DNA of 64,000 bases from Perilla frutescens (Eukaryota; Streptophyta; Magnoliopsida; Lamiales; Lamiaceae), in the NCBI GenBank assembly GCA_026008535.1, contig BRKX01000004.1:12921501-12985500 (forward strand), given 5' to 3'. The notes under the pieces were generated by a model, which had not been told where the DNA came from, ran no database searches, and saw nothing but the letters and a program-made list of their open reading frames with translations. Within the stretch, counting starts at the first letter, position 1; every line of letters starts with the position of its first letter. Position numbers and translations under genes: made by a program. Shown one piece after another: positions 1 to 13,700 of the stretch.

Positions 1-937
1 CTCTTAAATTGCCCCGAAGTTGATCCCTTTTACAAGTAAGTTTTTTGTATAAGTCCACTCATTTGGTTAAGTTGTCTTCTTAAAATCCTAACAGTTTTAA
101 GTTTATGATCAATGCTTATACTACATCTATGAATGATGGAAACCGCAACTTTGTAGAATGGTTTCATGATTATGTAAGTATACTATACAAAATTAATCAA
201 ATAATAATTTTAAGCTAATATTCTAAGTCTAAATGATCTAGTTTCTTTCTTCTTAGGTTGGAAATCCTATCAATTGTGTTGATGATCCATTTTTAAAGAA
301 CTTATCTTGGGGTCTGATTAACCAAGTGGAGACTTATCCAAAGTATTTTGTGAATGGATATTGCTTCCATATATCTGAATTGGCACAAACGCGAAAAACT
401 AATAATTCTGGAGTCGCGCTTATTGGAGAACCTGCAGATTATTATGGAGTACTTCAAGAAGTTCTCATTGTAGAATATCCTGGAGTACCAACCAAAAGAG
501 TTACAATCTTTAATTGTACATGGTTTGATCCTACACCTTCTGGAACAAGAATATGTTCTAAATATGGATTGGTTCAAGTTAAATCAACTCGAAGATATGC
601 CAGTAAATATACATTTATATTAGCCCAACAAGCTGAACAAGTCTATTTTACTCCATGACCCAATCTGAATAATGAAAGAAGAGCTTGATTTTCGGTGATT
701 AAGACAAAGTCGAGACGCACAATTCAATCACCGGATGCTCCATTCCAAAATGATGCAAACAACACAATAAATGAATTATCTTGTCTTGAAGAGTTTGATG
801 TTACATTATCTGATTCTATAACCCCAGCCGAGGAGTTTAATCACACTAATATTATTGAAGAAGATGAAATATTTAGTAGTGAAGATTCAGAAAATGATGA
901 AGACACTCATATTGATTCTGATAACAGTAGTGATTAA
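1..937 (+). pseudogene. CACTA TNP2-like transposase, 3' exons (DUF4216 region), degenerate
   Basis: Three exons are visible: 1-35, 95-173 and 257-937. They are separated by introns with GTAAG donors (36, 174) and AG acceptors (94, 256). The third exon reads from VGNPINCVDDPF through YFVNGYCFHISELAQTRKT and TIFNCTWFDPTPSGTR. That is the DUF4216 domain found at the C-terminal side of plant En/Spm TNP2 transposases. It ends with an acidic tail rich in E, D and S, also common in this family. Two in-frame TGA codons at about 656-690 interrupt a stretch that should run into IKTKSR, so the copy is probably dead. The catalytic part of the transposase lies outside the window. Confidence 0.8.
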
Positions 938-1589
938 TTTTAGGTGTTTTTTTAAATATGATACTTGATTTAATCTTTTTTTAAAATTTAGTGCAATATA
1001 TATTAATTTCTATTATGTTAAATATTTACAGATGTCAGGTCTTCATAGATTGCGAGGTGGACTTCATGGTAGCCATAGTATTGGGGCTCGAATTAATAAT
1101 GGTGATAGTATTGGGAGGCAAAGTGCAAGTGCCCATAGTGTTAGTGATAGAGGTACTATTTCTACACCCGTAGCTGTCGGTTCTTCACCTGGAGGAGAAG
1201 AGAGAGTGTTGACATTTGGAGATGGTGATAGAGGTACTATATTTCTGCACCCTTAGCTGCCAATTCTTCACTTGGAGGTGAAGAGAGAGTGCTGACATCT
1301 GGTCAAGGTTCGTCAACAATTCAAGGACGGGAGCTTCCAATTGTTAAGTCTGCAAGCAGATTACTTATACGTATGGAAGGAAACAGGTATTGAAGTTACA
1401 TAAACTATGCGGTCATATTCATAATCATGTACTTGAACATTGTTGTGAACATGTAAGGTCAGAATGTAAAAACATAAGCAAACAAAGAACACGAGGTTAA
1501 TAACCCTGTTCGATCAACTGATCTACGTCAGGGGGACTTATAAAGTCCGTGAGAAATAGTTTACTACTCCGTTGAATGGTTACAAAGGT

Positions 1590-3884
1590 TGTGATACCCC
1601 GACCCTTTTGCTAAATTATAAATTATAATTTTAGTAAATGATTTTGAATTAATATTGTTGAATGTTAATCATGTGAGTATGTTTGTATGTTATGCCGTTG
1701 TTTTATTGCAGGTTGTCTCACTCGAGCCGATACGTCATAGCACAGTGATGTTATACTGAGTGTATAACACAGTTTGAATTTTAATACTAAAGTGTCGAGT
1801 TATCTGATAATGAATGAATGTTATTGCTTTTTCGGTGTGTATTAAGAGTGTTTCGAAAATCTAAGTCATTTTAAAATGGAGTTAAAAATGTCCGAGAGTC
1901 AAAATAGAAGCGGGGGTGAAGGGGGCACGCCGCGCGCCCGCGGGGCCGTGCGCGGCCGTGGGAGGTTGCGCGCCCGCGGGGCGTGGGCGAGGTGCGCGCC
2001 CGCGGGGTGTGCGCACTCGCGGGAAGCCTGGGCCGAGAGCCCCCTCCCGCGGTCGCGGGAGGCGCGCGGTCGCGCGGGCTGGGCCGATTTTCCTACCTAT
2101 AAATACCACACTTATTCATTTCATCTTCATTTTCTCCACTTCCATTTGGGCGATTTCCTCCCTCTCTCTGTCAAGAAACTCTTAATCTTTTGGAGTAAAT
2201 CCTTCCATCATCCTCCATCAACTAAGGTAACTTCATACCTCTTCATCTTGGTGATTTAAACACTCATTTCTTGTTGAATCAAACTTAGGGTTTGTTATCC
2301 AAAATTAGGATTTTCACTTTTATTGATAATCTTGCTTTGACATCTCAAACATATGGTTTATTTACCTCCTTGAGGCTATATGTGGAGTTATATCGAATTC
2401 CTATAGTTCATTTGCTAGGGTTTGGATTTTTGCCCTAATTTCCCTTTGTTTTGTTGATAATTGTATGGAGATGTTATGAGGGTTGTATGGGGTTGAGTTT
2501 CATATATGTTAGAGCCCTAAGGTGAAGGTGTATGTATTTGAAATGTTGGGTCTAAAGGATTTAAAATGAGTCATGAGCATGTGGTTTAAATGTGTGCCCG
2601 TAACATGTTTGATCAAATGATTCAAAGAGCTTTAATGTGTATTTTGAGTCCAGAATCATGGTATGAGCTTATATATCCATGGTCGTATATGTGGAAATGT
2701 TTGAAGACTTTAAAGTAAAGTATAGCATGAGTTTTGTCTAAATTATGATTTAATTGAATAACTCGACATCTAAAATGAAAAGATGATTAAAAAGGTACTA
2801 GGTGACGTGTTGTGGCTCGAGGTGGACAACTTGTGCACGGAAAAGGAGTATTTCAAGGTTAAAAGGATTCAAAAGCGTCTCTTAAGGTGGGGTAACTCTA
2901 AACTGTGAACACGTGTAAGGTTATAGTTACTGTTGTGCTTTGATTGTATATATATGAAGGGTCTTCGGACCGGTGAATGAAAGAGATCCTTCGGGGTCGA
3001 CAAAGAGACCCTTCGGGGCAGAGATCCTTTGGGATCGAATATAGACCTGTTAATGTCCTCCCTGGGGGGTAGTATGTCTGCGGGCATCCCTACAGAGCCA
3101 AAGATGTCCATTAATGGGGGCAGCATGATGTTTAGACCCTACGGGGTTGAGGCTAGTCTCAACAAAGTAAAGAAAAGTCCATATGTTATATTTTCACTTG
3201 TGCAATTAGCTATAACTGTTTATAGTGTTCCCCACTGAGTATGTTGTTAAATACTCACCCCATTCATTCAATGAATTTCAGGTTGATGAGTCAAGGCCAG
3301 GGTAGGAGCGTTGTGAACACAAGAGAACCCCACAAGCTTCTGTTCATCTTTTGCATGCTCTTCTTTTGAAAATACTTATATTATTATCATTATTACATTG
3401 ATCACTCCTTTTGCTTATGATCAATGATTATTGGGGATGGGAATAGCCCGATCTTTTGTAGGTTATGATGTGTATAACTTGATATTATGCCATACAATTT
3501 AAAGGCGGGTCGTTCGACCTTGGAGCCTATTATGTATGAAGTACGTTGTTGAACTCCTATGTTATGTGTGTTAAATTTAGGGTGTTAGACGGGCGGGTTG
3601 AATAAGACCTATGAGCCCGATAGGTTAGGTGATTGTGTGATTTGTGGATGGGTTTACACGATGCTTCTATTTAACACCATGTCGTGTGACAAAATAGATA
3701 TGATAGATTACATGCTTTAATTGCGAAAAAAAAACTCATATTGATAATTATGATGCCTTACCTTATTATGTCATTATCATGCTTTTGACCTTAGCTTCCG
3801 CTCATATTAAAATAAGCACACAAAATATGTAAGTAAATTGTATGTTAAGTGACGTGGCCAAACAGAGTAGTTTGGGGCGTTACA
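1590..3884 (+). mobile_element. Solo LTR A (Gypsy-type, 2.3 kb)
   Basis: It starts TGTGATACCCCGACCC and ends GGGGCGTTACA, with TG/CA ends and a perfect 5-bp duplication AAGGT (1585-1589 and 3885-3889). There is no internal coding region and no second LTR, so it is a solo LTR left by LTR-LTR recombination. It has a TATA box (CCTATAAATACC, about 2096) behind a GC-rich block. It also has short inverted repeats built on CCTTCGGGG (2965-3050) and an ACTGAGTAT...ATACTCACCCC block (3234-3261) shared with the two other long LTRs here. Its open frames are short and look non-coding. Confidence 0.85.
1910..2105 (+). promoter_or_regulatory. GC-rich U3 promoter block and TATA box of solo LTR A
   Basis: About 170 bp of very GC- and CpG-rich sequence sits in otherwise AT-rich DNA. 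It contains three copies of GCGCGCCCGCGGGG (1932-1945, 1968-1981, 1994-2007). A TATA box (TATAAATA, about 2098) follows immediately. Position and composition suggest the retroelement promoter. Promoter activity is inferred, not shown. Confidence 0.6.
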
Positions 3885-4650
3885 AAGGTTATTAAACAAA
3901 GACTCCCGTCACTCGACCTCTTTCCTACCTGATTCAACCTCTTTCACTAAACTGAATTGTGAGATCCCCTCACAACCTAGAATCCCTCTAGTTCCCATAG
4001 GAAATATCTCCCGAGACTCCTCTAAGTGTGTATGAAAGTGATTTTCAAACACAGACTAGAAACACAATGATCTAACCGATCAAACCTAGTCTACCTGAAT
4101 ACTATATGCTTTAAAAGTGAAGTCTTTTAACTCTCAGCCCTTCTATGTATTCATAAAAATTCATGTCACTAAACTAGTCTGATTCCTAGGCTATTTATAA
4201 ACAACAGATGTAGCCTTAACAAGGAATCAGAAGTCCTAATTAGACTAGGATTTAACAAGGAAACAAATTTCCTTAAATAAATCGGACTTTCCTAGTTTAG
4301 ATGTCTTCCTTGAATAGAACTCCTTCTTTCCTTCTTGATCTTCATCAAGAACAAGACAGCTTCTATTTTGAAACGTCCATCTTGAATCTGCAGCTTCAAC
4401 TCCTTGAATCTAGCATGGCACGTTTCTTGTAATCTTTTTGGACAACCATGTACATGATCATGTTCTTGAACATGACTAAGTACATGTCTTGATCTTTGAT
4501 CAGATTGGTAGCGGAATGTTCACAGAATTGTCCAGAACATGGTATTCGAACATGAATAACCAAAACCTTTTGTGTTCTTTTGAAATTGCCATATCATCTT
4601 AAACAGATAATGAAAATCCCGAAGACCTAAGTGCAGATGGCACTAACAAT

Positions 4651-4660
4651 CTCCCCCTTT
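4651..4660 (-). other. SIRE polypurine tract
   Basis: On the minus strand the sequence AAAGGGGGAG lies directly before the 3' LTR start (TGTTAGTGCC). This is the usual plus-strand priming site of Copia elements and fixes the element's orientation. Confidence 0.85.
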
Positions 4661-5043
4661 GTCTTTATCTGGTTGCAAATCAGCTCCATGTTTTAAAAGA
4701 GCACAATCCCTTGAACTGTAAGATCATGTACTTAAAAACATACTTGAATGTTTGGAAGAACATAATATGATTCAGCTGTTTTTCATTTTCTTATCAGCTT
4801 GTATCTGCTCTGCTATATTCATTTTTTTTAATCTTTTGATAGCAGTTTCAATTTTTTAGCAGATATGAATCATAAAGGGAAGAAAAACAATTTGTTCCAT
4901 AATAAAAATAACTATTACAAGATATTAAAGCAAAAAATAAAATACCTTGCAAAACATGATGCAAATTAAGTAGAACAGAAACAAACATAACTTATATTGC
5001 ATTACTCTCCTATTTACCACCGAGAAAGGTAAAGGAGTAATAA

Positions 5044-7474
5044 CTAGCAACTACTCGGATTTGTCAAGGTCTTGATCAGCATCATCTTGTTCAGATCCTC
5101 CTCCTGTTTCAGAATCTTCTTCTTCATCTTCAGCTTCTGTCTCTTCATCAGCCTCTTCTTCGGTCTCAGCTTCCTCTTTCTCATAAACTTCTTCTTCAGC
5201 AGCCTCCTGTTTTTCATCATGAATCTCTCCTGCAGTCTCTTCTTGGATAGCTTCAGCTTCCTTCTCTTGTGCTGCAGTCTGTACTTTTTCTTACTTTGAT
5301 GTTGGAGTAGACTTCTTCTGAGTAGCAGCTTCGGCAGTACTTGGAAGCTTGTACAAGTTATGTGCATTCTCAGGAACATCTGCTGCTGGGGAGGTAAAAT
5401 CTTCACCTGATTAAAGATCAACAATCATTGTTTAAATCTTCATCTTCTCAGAAGTATGCTCAGAAATTAGACAAGCATGAAACTCCAAGCTTCTCTCTAG
5501 AAACTTCAGCACAACACCATTTGGAGAGGATTTTTCAACAGTATCATTCACTCATTTCTTGGATGACATGAATTTCTTGAACTGGAGGTGAAGATGAGGA
5601 TCTCTTATTTCAGGAGCAACCTTGATCACTAGAGGCTTGTGAAGAGGAATAATTTTATCTATCTTTGAAGACACATTCTTCTTCTGTTGCTTGATGATGT
5701 TGTAGATTAATGATGGATAGCATAGAGGACCTTTAACCACTGTAGACTCTGCACTGCTGATGATCTTGCTGAAGACAAACTCACCATAGTTGAATTGCTT
5801 CCCAGTTCCAAGATGGAATAGAAACCTTCCCTAGGCTTGAGACACTGCTGCCCTGTGCTTAGTTGGTAGCCAATTGTGAATCATGATTCTGAACAGGGCG
5901 CCATACTTGTGAGTCAGCTTGGAGGTTGGAATAGTCTGTGTTTGAGATGGCCATGTGCTGTAGATGCCCTAGGTCAGTTCCTCTGCAACCATCCCCCAGT
6001 CATCTATCTCTTTATACTCCTCCTCAGATGAACATCCTAAGAACTCATTAATGAGATCAGGGGAAAGCTTAACCATTTCTCCTCTCACAAAGACTTTCTG
6101 GAAGTCTCCAGACTCTGGATCATCAATTTCTTTTGTCAAATTACAGTTGAATTCTGCAACAACTTTAGGAACAAACTCCTGAACCTTCTGTACTGTTCCT
6201 AACAAACCATCTAGCTCCAGCAATGAAAACACCCTAGAAGCCAACAACGTGTCCTTATCCACTTTCTTATCAGAGATCATGGACCTCTGCTTCACTTTCT
6301 TCCATAATTAAGTGTGCTTAAGAGAACGAAAGATGGATTAGCTAGATGTACCTAGAACAATGACAATCTGTTTGTGAACTTCAGACTCATGTTCACTTGA
6401 ATGCGAGTGAACATCTTCAGGTACATGGGTTGGCTGGGCAGCTTTCTTGACCTTCTTGGAAGGACTAGTTGATGTAGTGGCCTTCCTCTTCTTTGTGGAT
6501 GCAGCAGCAGATGGTGGAGTGGCAGACGCTCGACTTTTGGTCATAGGAGTTCTTGGAACCAGCTGCACCATAGCAGTAGATGCCTTTTTTCTCAGTGTTT
6601 TTTTCTTGACTGGTGATCTTGCAAAATGATCATATTGAGCAGAAGCCAACAACTTTTCCTGTTGTGGAACAGAAGACTTCTCAGCAAATTTACAGGATGA
6701 ACTTTGAATGACTTCCTTTTCCGCTGGATCAGCGACTAACGGTCTGTGAATGACTTTCTTCTTTCCTTTGGCAAGAGTAGCAACTATAGCCTTCATCTTC
6801 AAGCTTAAGGAAATGTCATCTTCTCTATCTTCATCATCACCTTTTGTAGTAGAAGGTTACACATGTGATTTCAGAACAACATCAGCTGGAGTAGATGTCT
6901 CAGCAGGGCTTTTTTCTACAACATGTTCAGGAACATCTGAAGGCTTAACATGATAATCACCATCAGATCCCTTCTCTTTCTGAAGAGCTTGGTCATCAGG
7001 TGTTGTATTGATGTTCTTTGTTGAAGGGGCTGTAGTCTTCTTGGATTTCATGACCGCAGTTCCCTTTGTTCTTGCCTTCTTTCTGTTGACATCATATGAC
7101 TTCACAGCTTCCTTCAACAGATCATCAATCGAAAGACTCTAGGTCTTTATTTTCTTTACAGAAGAAGCAATTTCTTGTTCTTCTATATCTTCTTCTTCTT
7201 CTTCTTCTTCTTCTTCTTCTTCTTCTTCTTCTTCTTCTTCTTCTTCTTCGTCTCCATGGAATGTTTCAATTAATTTCTCTGTATCTTTGCTTGAAGATTC
7301 ATCGTGAAGATCCCTCTGAACGGGCTTCTTATAGGTTGATTCTCCACGAACTTGTATGTCGAACTCGTCTTCTTCATAGAACTGATCTTGGGGTTTGGAA
7401 TATGTAACCTTTCCATACTTCATCTTGGGTTTTATGACTTTCTTGGGACGAACGAGCTTTCTTTTCTGGGCCAT
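5044..7474 (-). pseudogene. SIRE env-like extra ORF (plant transposon-protein domain)
   Basis: Downstream of RNase H and before the 3' LTR is a long, broken reading frame. It begins MAQKRKLVRPKKVIKPK at 7474. It has a Lys-rich start, a run of about 21 Glu encoded by a CTT repeat, then a Lys/Ser/Thr/Pro-rich region (7117-6338). A more globular part follows (6295-5969) with VVAEFNCNL, then FQKVFVRGEMVKLSPDLINEFLG. That pattern matches the domain annotated as 'putative plant transposon protein' or 'envelope-like' in SIRE elements. Stops and frameshifts lie near 7141, 6860, 6337, 5968 and 5551. I see no clear signal peptide or membrane helix in the preserved parts, so an envelope role is not supported here. 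Confidence 0.7.
7188..7249. repeat. (CTT)n microsatellite coding poly-Glu
   Basis: About 62 bp of uninterrupted TTC/CTT repeat lies within the SIRE extra ORF. On the minus strand it encodes about 21 consecutive Glu residues. Confidence 0.95.
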
Positions 7475-7873
7475 TGAAAGTGAATGGGTGTATGAAGAGA
7501 TGACATAGTAAGAGAATTAATGACTTATCAATGGAAGAAACTCAGAATATGCAGAGGGTTTATTGAGAGAGAAGAGTGTTTTGATTTTAGAAAATTTGAA
7601 AAGTGAACATTCTCTCGAAACGGCTAAACATATATATAAGAGAGTATTCTGTTCTTAGGTTTTCGTTAGACTAAGAAATCAGAGGAAAATCTCAAAAACT
7701 CAGAGATGATGATAGCACGTCAGAACTAGCCGTTGACAAAGATGTACTCAAGGTTTGAATCATGAACATGTACATCCGTATGAACATTTATGGGAATGTT
7801 TAGTCCCTTTATGCAGGAATGGTTCTTTCCTGCTGAGTGTGAAGTAGTCACACTCATACCCTTCTTCTTGGTT

Positions 7874-10740
7874 TTACTGAACCAAGCACACCCCAAGGGC
7901 TGCTCTAAGTTTCTCAAATTGAGCTGAAGCCAATACCTTGGTGAACAAATCAGCTAGTTGATCTTTTGTCTTCATGTGTTCAATCTTCAGAACTTCTTCT
8001 TTAACCAGCTCTCTGATGAAGTGATGTCTGATGTCTATATGTTTCGTCCTTGAATGCTGTACTGGATTCTTTGAGATGTTGATAGTACTTATATTATCAC
8101 AATACAGAATTGGGGTATCATGACTGACTTCATAGTCTTTCATCATCTGCATCATCCAGATGATCTGAGTAGAGCTGCTCTCTGCTGCAATGTACTCTGC
8201 TTCTGCTGTAGATAGGGATATGCAGTTCTGCTTCTTACTGAACCAAGAAACAACATTGTTTCCTAAAAAGAAGCAAGCACCTGAAGTGCTTTTTTCTGTC
8301 ATCTGGAGATCCAGCCCAATCAGCATCACAATATGCAGTAATACTTGCGTTTGTATCTGAAGTATACCACAAACCATAATCAGTAGTTCCAATGATGTAC
8401 TTGATGATGTTCTTAACAGCCTTCATATGACTCTCCTTAGGACAGGCCTGATACCTGGCACACACTCCCACACTATATGCTATATCTGGTCTACTTGCAG
8501 TCAGATATAAGAGACTACCAATCATGCTTCTGTAGAGAGTTTGATCGACTTCAATCCCTGCATCATCTTTTCCAATCTTGATTGTAGTGCTAATAAGAGT
8601 TCATTTGTGTTTTGAATTCTCAAGCTCGAACTTTTTCACTAGATTTCTGGCATACTTAGATTGAGAGATGAATATCCCTTCTTCTGACTGCTTTATCTGA
8701 AGTCTTAAAAAGTATTTTAGATCTCTAACAAGGCTCATCTCAAACTCAGTTTCCATGTCCCTGATGAAGTCCTTGACCATCTTATCAGACACTGAACCAA
8801 ACACTATATCATCCACATAGACTTGAACCACAATTACTATATCATCCTCTGCTGTATCCCTTGCTTACTAGGTATGTAGCCAGTCTTTTATACCATGCCC
8901 GAGGAGCTTGTTTCAAACCATATACTGCCTTTTTTAGTTTGAACACAAACTCTGGATTATGTGGATCTTCAAATCCTTTAGGCTGTGCAACAAACACATC
9001 TTTCTCGAAGAATCCATTCAGAAAGGCACTCTTGACATCCATCTGGTATAGTTTGAACTTCATGATGTATGCCATGGCTAGAAGAAGTCTGACTGACTCA
9101 ATTCTTGTGACTAGAGCAAATGTTTCATCAAAATCAATGCCTTCTATATGAGAATATCCTTGTGTAACCAGTCTTGCTTTGTTTTTTGTAATATTTCCAG
9201 CTTCATTAGTCTTGTTCTTGAAAATCCACTTGGTTCCAACAATATTGACTCCTTCAGGCTTCTGCACCAGTTCCCAGACATCATTCTTTTTGAATTGAAG
9301 AAGTTTTTCCTGCATGGCTTCTATCCAGTAGTCATCTTTAAGAGCTTCTTGGATGTTCTTGGGTTCAATTTTGGAAGTGAAACAGACATAGGATATTTCA
9401 TCATACATCTTTTTTCTCAGAGTGCTCCTGGTCATCCTTCATTCATGAATGTCTCCTATTACTTCTGAAGTAGGATGATTCTTGATGATTTTCTTCGAAG
9501 GCTTTCTATACCTTACAGTCTGTTCTTTAGCTTCTCTGTCTGTATCATCATGTACTTTAGGATGTTCAAACACATCCGTGTGAACATCATCTTTAGGAGT
9601 ATTGACAGTATTGTCCTGATAATCAAATTTGACATTGACTGTTTCAATTATAGCTTTTGGAGTAGTGAAAGTACCTGGTCTGAGATGGACTCTATTGCTG
9701 ATGTGACATGCTGTATTGATAGCTTCTGCCCAGAACATTGCAGCAACTCCTTTAGCTGCAATCATGGTCCTGGCCATCTCCTAGAGAGTTCTGTTTTTTC
9801 CTTTCCACAACTCCATTCTGCTGAGGAGTTTTGGGGGCAGAGTACTCATGACTGATACCATTCTCACTACAGAATGTATTAAAGTACTGGTTCTTAAATT
9901 CCTTGCCATGATCACTTCTGATTCTAATAATCTGATCATCTTTCTCAACTGTGATTTTGCAGGCTAATCTCTTAAATGCTGTGAAAGCTTCACTCTTGTC
10001 TCCGAGAAAATCAACCCAAGTAAACATTGAGTAATCATCAATGCAGACTAGGACATACTTCTTTCCTCCATAGCTTTCCAAGCCATAGGCCCCATTAGAT
10101 CCATATGAATGAGATCTAGAATTTTCTTGGAAGTTCTATCTTGAACTTCTTTATGTTGAGATCTGGACTGTTTCCCAATCTGGCGTGGACCACAAACTTT
10201 GTCTCTGTCAATTCTGATCTGAGGTAGCCCTCTGAAAATCTCCTTGATGATGATCTTCTGGAGATTTCTGAAGTTGATGTGTCCAAGTTTCTGATGCCAG
10301 ATCTCTGACTCTTCAATAGATGTTCTTTGACATGTTAAAGAACATTGTGCAGGAACATGTAGCTGATAACAATTGTCAGCTGATCTCTTCCCTTCCATTA
10401 ATAAGTCATTGTTCTTATTCATGACTTTGCAACTTTTCTTGGTGAAGACTACAGTCATGTTATCATCACATAGTTGACTAATACTAATCAGATTAGCTTT
10501 GAGTCCATCAACTAGCATAGCTTTCTTGAGTTTGGGCATTCCTTTAATAGTCAGCTCTCCTTTTCCCATAACTTTACCTTTCTTTCCATCTCCAAAGGTA
10601 ACAAAATCTGACGAGCAAGCTTTCAGATTCTACACCACAGAGCAGTCTCCTGTCATATGTCTTGAACACCCATTGTCAAAGTACTAGCTTCCTTTATCTT
10701 CAACTCTCAATGAAGTATGAGCAATTAGACTGGTCTGCTT
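7874..10740 (-). pseudogene. SIRE Copia pol (PR-IN-RT-RNase H), defective
   Basis: Domain order on the minus strand: protease near 10690-10640 (the usual DSG reads DNG, in DNGCSRHMTG); GAG-pre-integrase (IWHQKLGHINFRNL); integrase core with LIHMDLMGP, SDHGKEF and PQQNGVVERK; RT with TKWIFKNKTNEAGN, QMDVKSAFLNG, YGLKQAPRAWY and the catalytic YVDDIVFGS; RNase H with DADWAGSPDDRK, EAEYIAAE and ADLFTKVL. It is broken by stops or frameshifts near 10640, 10080, 9780, 9438, 8840, 8600 and 8300. The second integrase zinc-binding motif also reads CGPRQ where CGPCQ is expected. Confidence 0.88.
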
Positions 10741-10749
10741 GACGACCCA

Positions 10750-13700
10750 TTACTTTTTCTGTGCAGACTTTTTCTTCTGTTGAGTAGTTGTTTTCTTTTG
10801 AGTGTTGCTGGAATGCTGAGCCACAAATCTTCTCCTCATTCTTTTCAGATCAAAGAAATACTTCTCACAGTGTGGTCGAATGTGTCCTTTTTCTTCACAA
10901 TAGTGGCAGATAATTCTTTTCCTGTAGCCATTATTGGTAGTCATCTTTTTGTTAATGTTCTTCTGGATGGCCTGAACATTATTTTGAACATGTGATGTCT
11001 GGCTTTTACTGGCTTTGATAAATACTGTCTTGGATTCTCCACCATTGTATCCAAGACCTGGATGTCTTTTTCCAGAATGTCCTAGATTGGTAAGAATCTT
11101 ATCAAGATTCTTAGCTCCATTGTTCCGCATGTTGACATTCCTTTTGATGGATTTTAGCTCTGTAGTCAGTTCTTCAATCTCCTTCTTTTGCTGTTGGATA
11201 ATGGCCTTCTGTTCTCCATCAGACTTGATCAAATTCTCCTTTTCTTTGAGGAGATCTTTGTTGTGAGATTGAAGAGTTTTGTTGATCTCAACAACTTCAA
11301 GCCATTTTTCATACATCTCCTTGTATGTCTGAATAAACTCCTCATTACAGACATTATCATTGTCTGAGTCTTCATCTTCATCTGCAAGTTTGAAATGATC
11401 CTGGAACTGTGAAACTTTTACTGTAAATGCATAGTTCTCTTCTTCTGATTCACTGTTACTTTCAGAATAATTATCACTCAGAGAGGCATTATAGTTCTTT
11501 TTATTCTTCTTCAGAGTGTTGGCACATTCAGTTTGAATATATCCAAAGCCATCACACTTGTAATAGCCCGTTTTATCATGTTTGAAATAAAGTGAGTTAT
11601 CGTGATAATTTTATTTAAATATGTGAATTTTGAAATTATTTAGTTATCGGGATGTTGCACTAGTCTAAGTCGCGCCCTAGACACCTTCAATTTCATTAGA
11701 TAAATTATGTTTCATCTATTTAAATTAAATCATATAGAATCTCTTTGGTATTGGCTTAATTTTAGGGATGTGCGTGAGTTGATGATGAAACATATTTTTC
11801 ATTCAATACATTCAAAGGCAATTACATAATAAATCAAATACATGCATCACATATGTCTGCATTCATGTACCAGGTTTATAAGTTTCGAAACAATTAAAAA
11901 TGGATTTTCTTAGACAAAGTGCGTGTGTTAAGGATTTCTAATAGGAAAATGTTTTGAGTCAACTTTTTAAATTTAGTAATAATTTTCGTTTTTCCTATTC
12001 CCTTTTAATATAATAAATCCTACAAGACTTGTTCCAAATTAAAGTTCTATTATTTTTGGTAACTAAAGAACCCTAATTTATTTTTTTGGTATAAATGATT
12101 TTATATCTTTTCTGAACCCTATTTGTTCCTACTGCATCTCGAAAATGGCGATTTAGGAAAAACTCTCAATCTCAAAGGTTACATTTGATTTCAAGCAGAG
12201 GTAAAAGTTTGAATATTTTTTTTCAAGGGATTAAATATTTTATATGCATACATCTAGGGACTAGGATTATTGAGTTTTTTTGCACAATCATTTCATGGTT
12301 TGATCACATGTGTTTCAATTAATCTCATTTAGGAATTTATTCATAACAATTTTTTTATCTTGATTTCTGGGATGCTAGTCTCGAGAGTTATGTGGTAGAA
12401 GAATGATGGAATTTAATTCAAATTATATCTTAATTTCTGATTTTAGGTTAGTGAATTTTTTATTGAAGCTTAAGGGTAATTGGCTATTTTACTGTTATTA
12501 ATATTCAAATTAATAAGATTAGATATGAGGGGAATTGATTTGGACGATAGTTAATATTTTAATAAGCTATCTTAGTTTAGGAATTGTAAATTTATCAAAT
12601 GGATTTAAAGATGTTAGTTTTAATTTGGTGTTTTCATAAAAAAATGAATTCATGCCGCTCCCATACATGGCATATCATGGAAAAGTTTGTAGGTAATGGG
12701 TTTTAAATTTTAATTAATAATGTTAAAATTTGATGGTTAAAGATTTAGTTATTCTGTAAAGTATAGGTTAACAAGGTTGGTATATTTTAAAAAAAAATGT
12801 AGTTAAATTAGATTATTGAATCATGCGGTAATCGTGGTCAAGTGGGTTTAACTAATTTCTTAAATAGGTCTTAATTTAATTAGGTTTTATTTAATTATTT
12901 TAATTGGATAAAATATCAGATTACCTATTTCTATGAATGCCAATATGAATGCGAAGAAAAAAAAATATATATATTAGAAGATAGTTATTGGTCAGATCCT
13001 TTTGGTAATTAAATCTTACAGTTTAAATCGTAGTGCTAAATGAATTTAATTATGCCATTTTATTATTATTAGTATTAAATTAATAAGACCATAGAAGATG
13101 GGATTTTATCTGGTGGATAGATTATTGTTGTAATAAGTTATCGTAAAGACATGCTTAATTTGATTTGGTATTTTTCATCATAATATACATGCAGTTCTCG
13201 TTTATGACTAATAGTATGGACAAGTTTCTAATTTATGGATAAATTTTATAAGTAATAATGTTAAAATTTTATGGTTGACGTTTTAATTATCTTATAAATT
13301 ATTATTTTAAAATATTAGTGGGTTAATGCCTTGATGATAAGTAAAAGGATAGTTAGATTATTCTTTCCGTAATCTTTGTCAGATTTTTTTTAATTAAAAA
13401 TTTATTAAAATATTTTAACATATCATGTGGTCTTATTTAATTTTAGTTAGGCCATTAATTAATTAATTTAATAGGCAGTACCTATTTTTTTTAATGGTTT
13501 TTGTTACTGATCAAATTATTTTCGGTAAACTCATTTTTTGAAATTAACTGTACTTAGATTTCAATTTGTAACTAATCTGAACTTATACTATTAATTCATA
13601 GATTTTTCATTTGGTATGAAAGTCGACATTCATTATTTAATGTTCAACTCAAATTAGATTTCATTTTAGTGTCAATCATACATTTAAAGGGTTTTTTTCT

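Larger units (their letters stand above)
1391..4648 (-). repeat. SIRE 3' LTR, interrupted by solo LTR
   Basis: It starts TGAAGTTACATAAACTATGC and ends CACTAACA. Without the 2295-bp insert and its 5-bp duplication it is about 958 bp, matching the 954-bp partner at 15522-16475. Read on the minus strand it contains TATAAATAGCC (around 4190 on the plus strand), a likely U3 TATA box shared with the other LTR. Confidence 0.88.

Noticed and set aside
1876..2259. Open frames on both strands in the GC-rich block of solo LTR A
   Set aside because: They are open only because GC-rich sequence has few stops. They are Arg/Ala/Gly/Pro-rich with no family resemblance and sit in an LTR promoter region.
7726..7917. 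Separate small gene after SIRE RNase H
   Set aside because: It overlaps the end of RNase H in another frame and lies in the pol-to-extra-ORF spacer.
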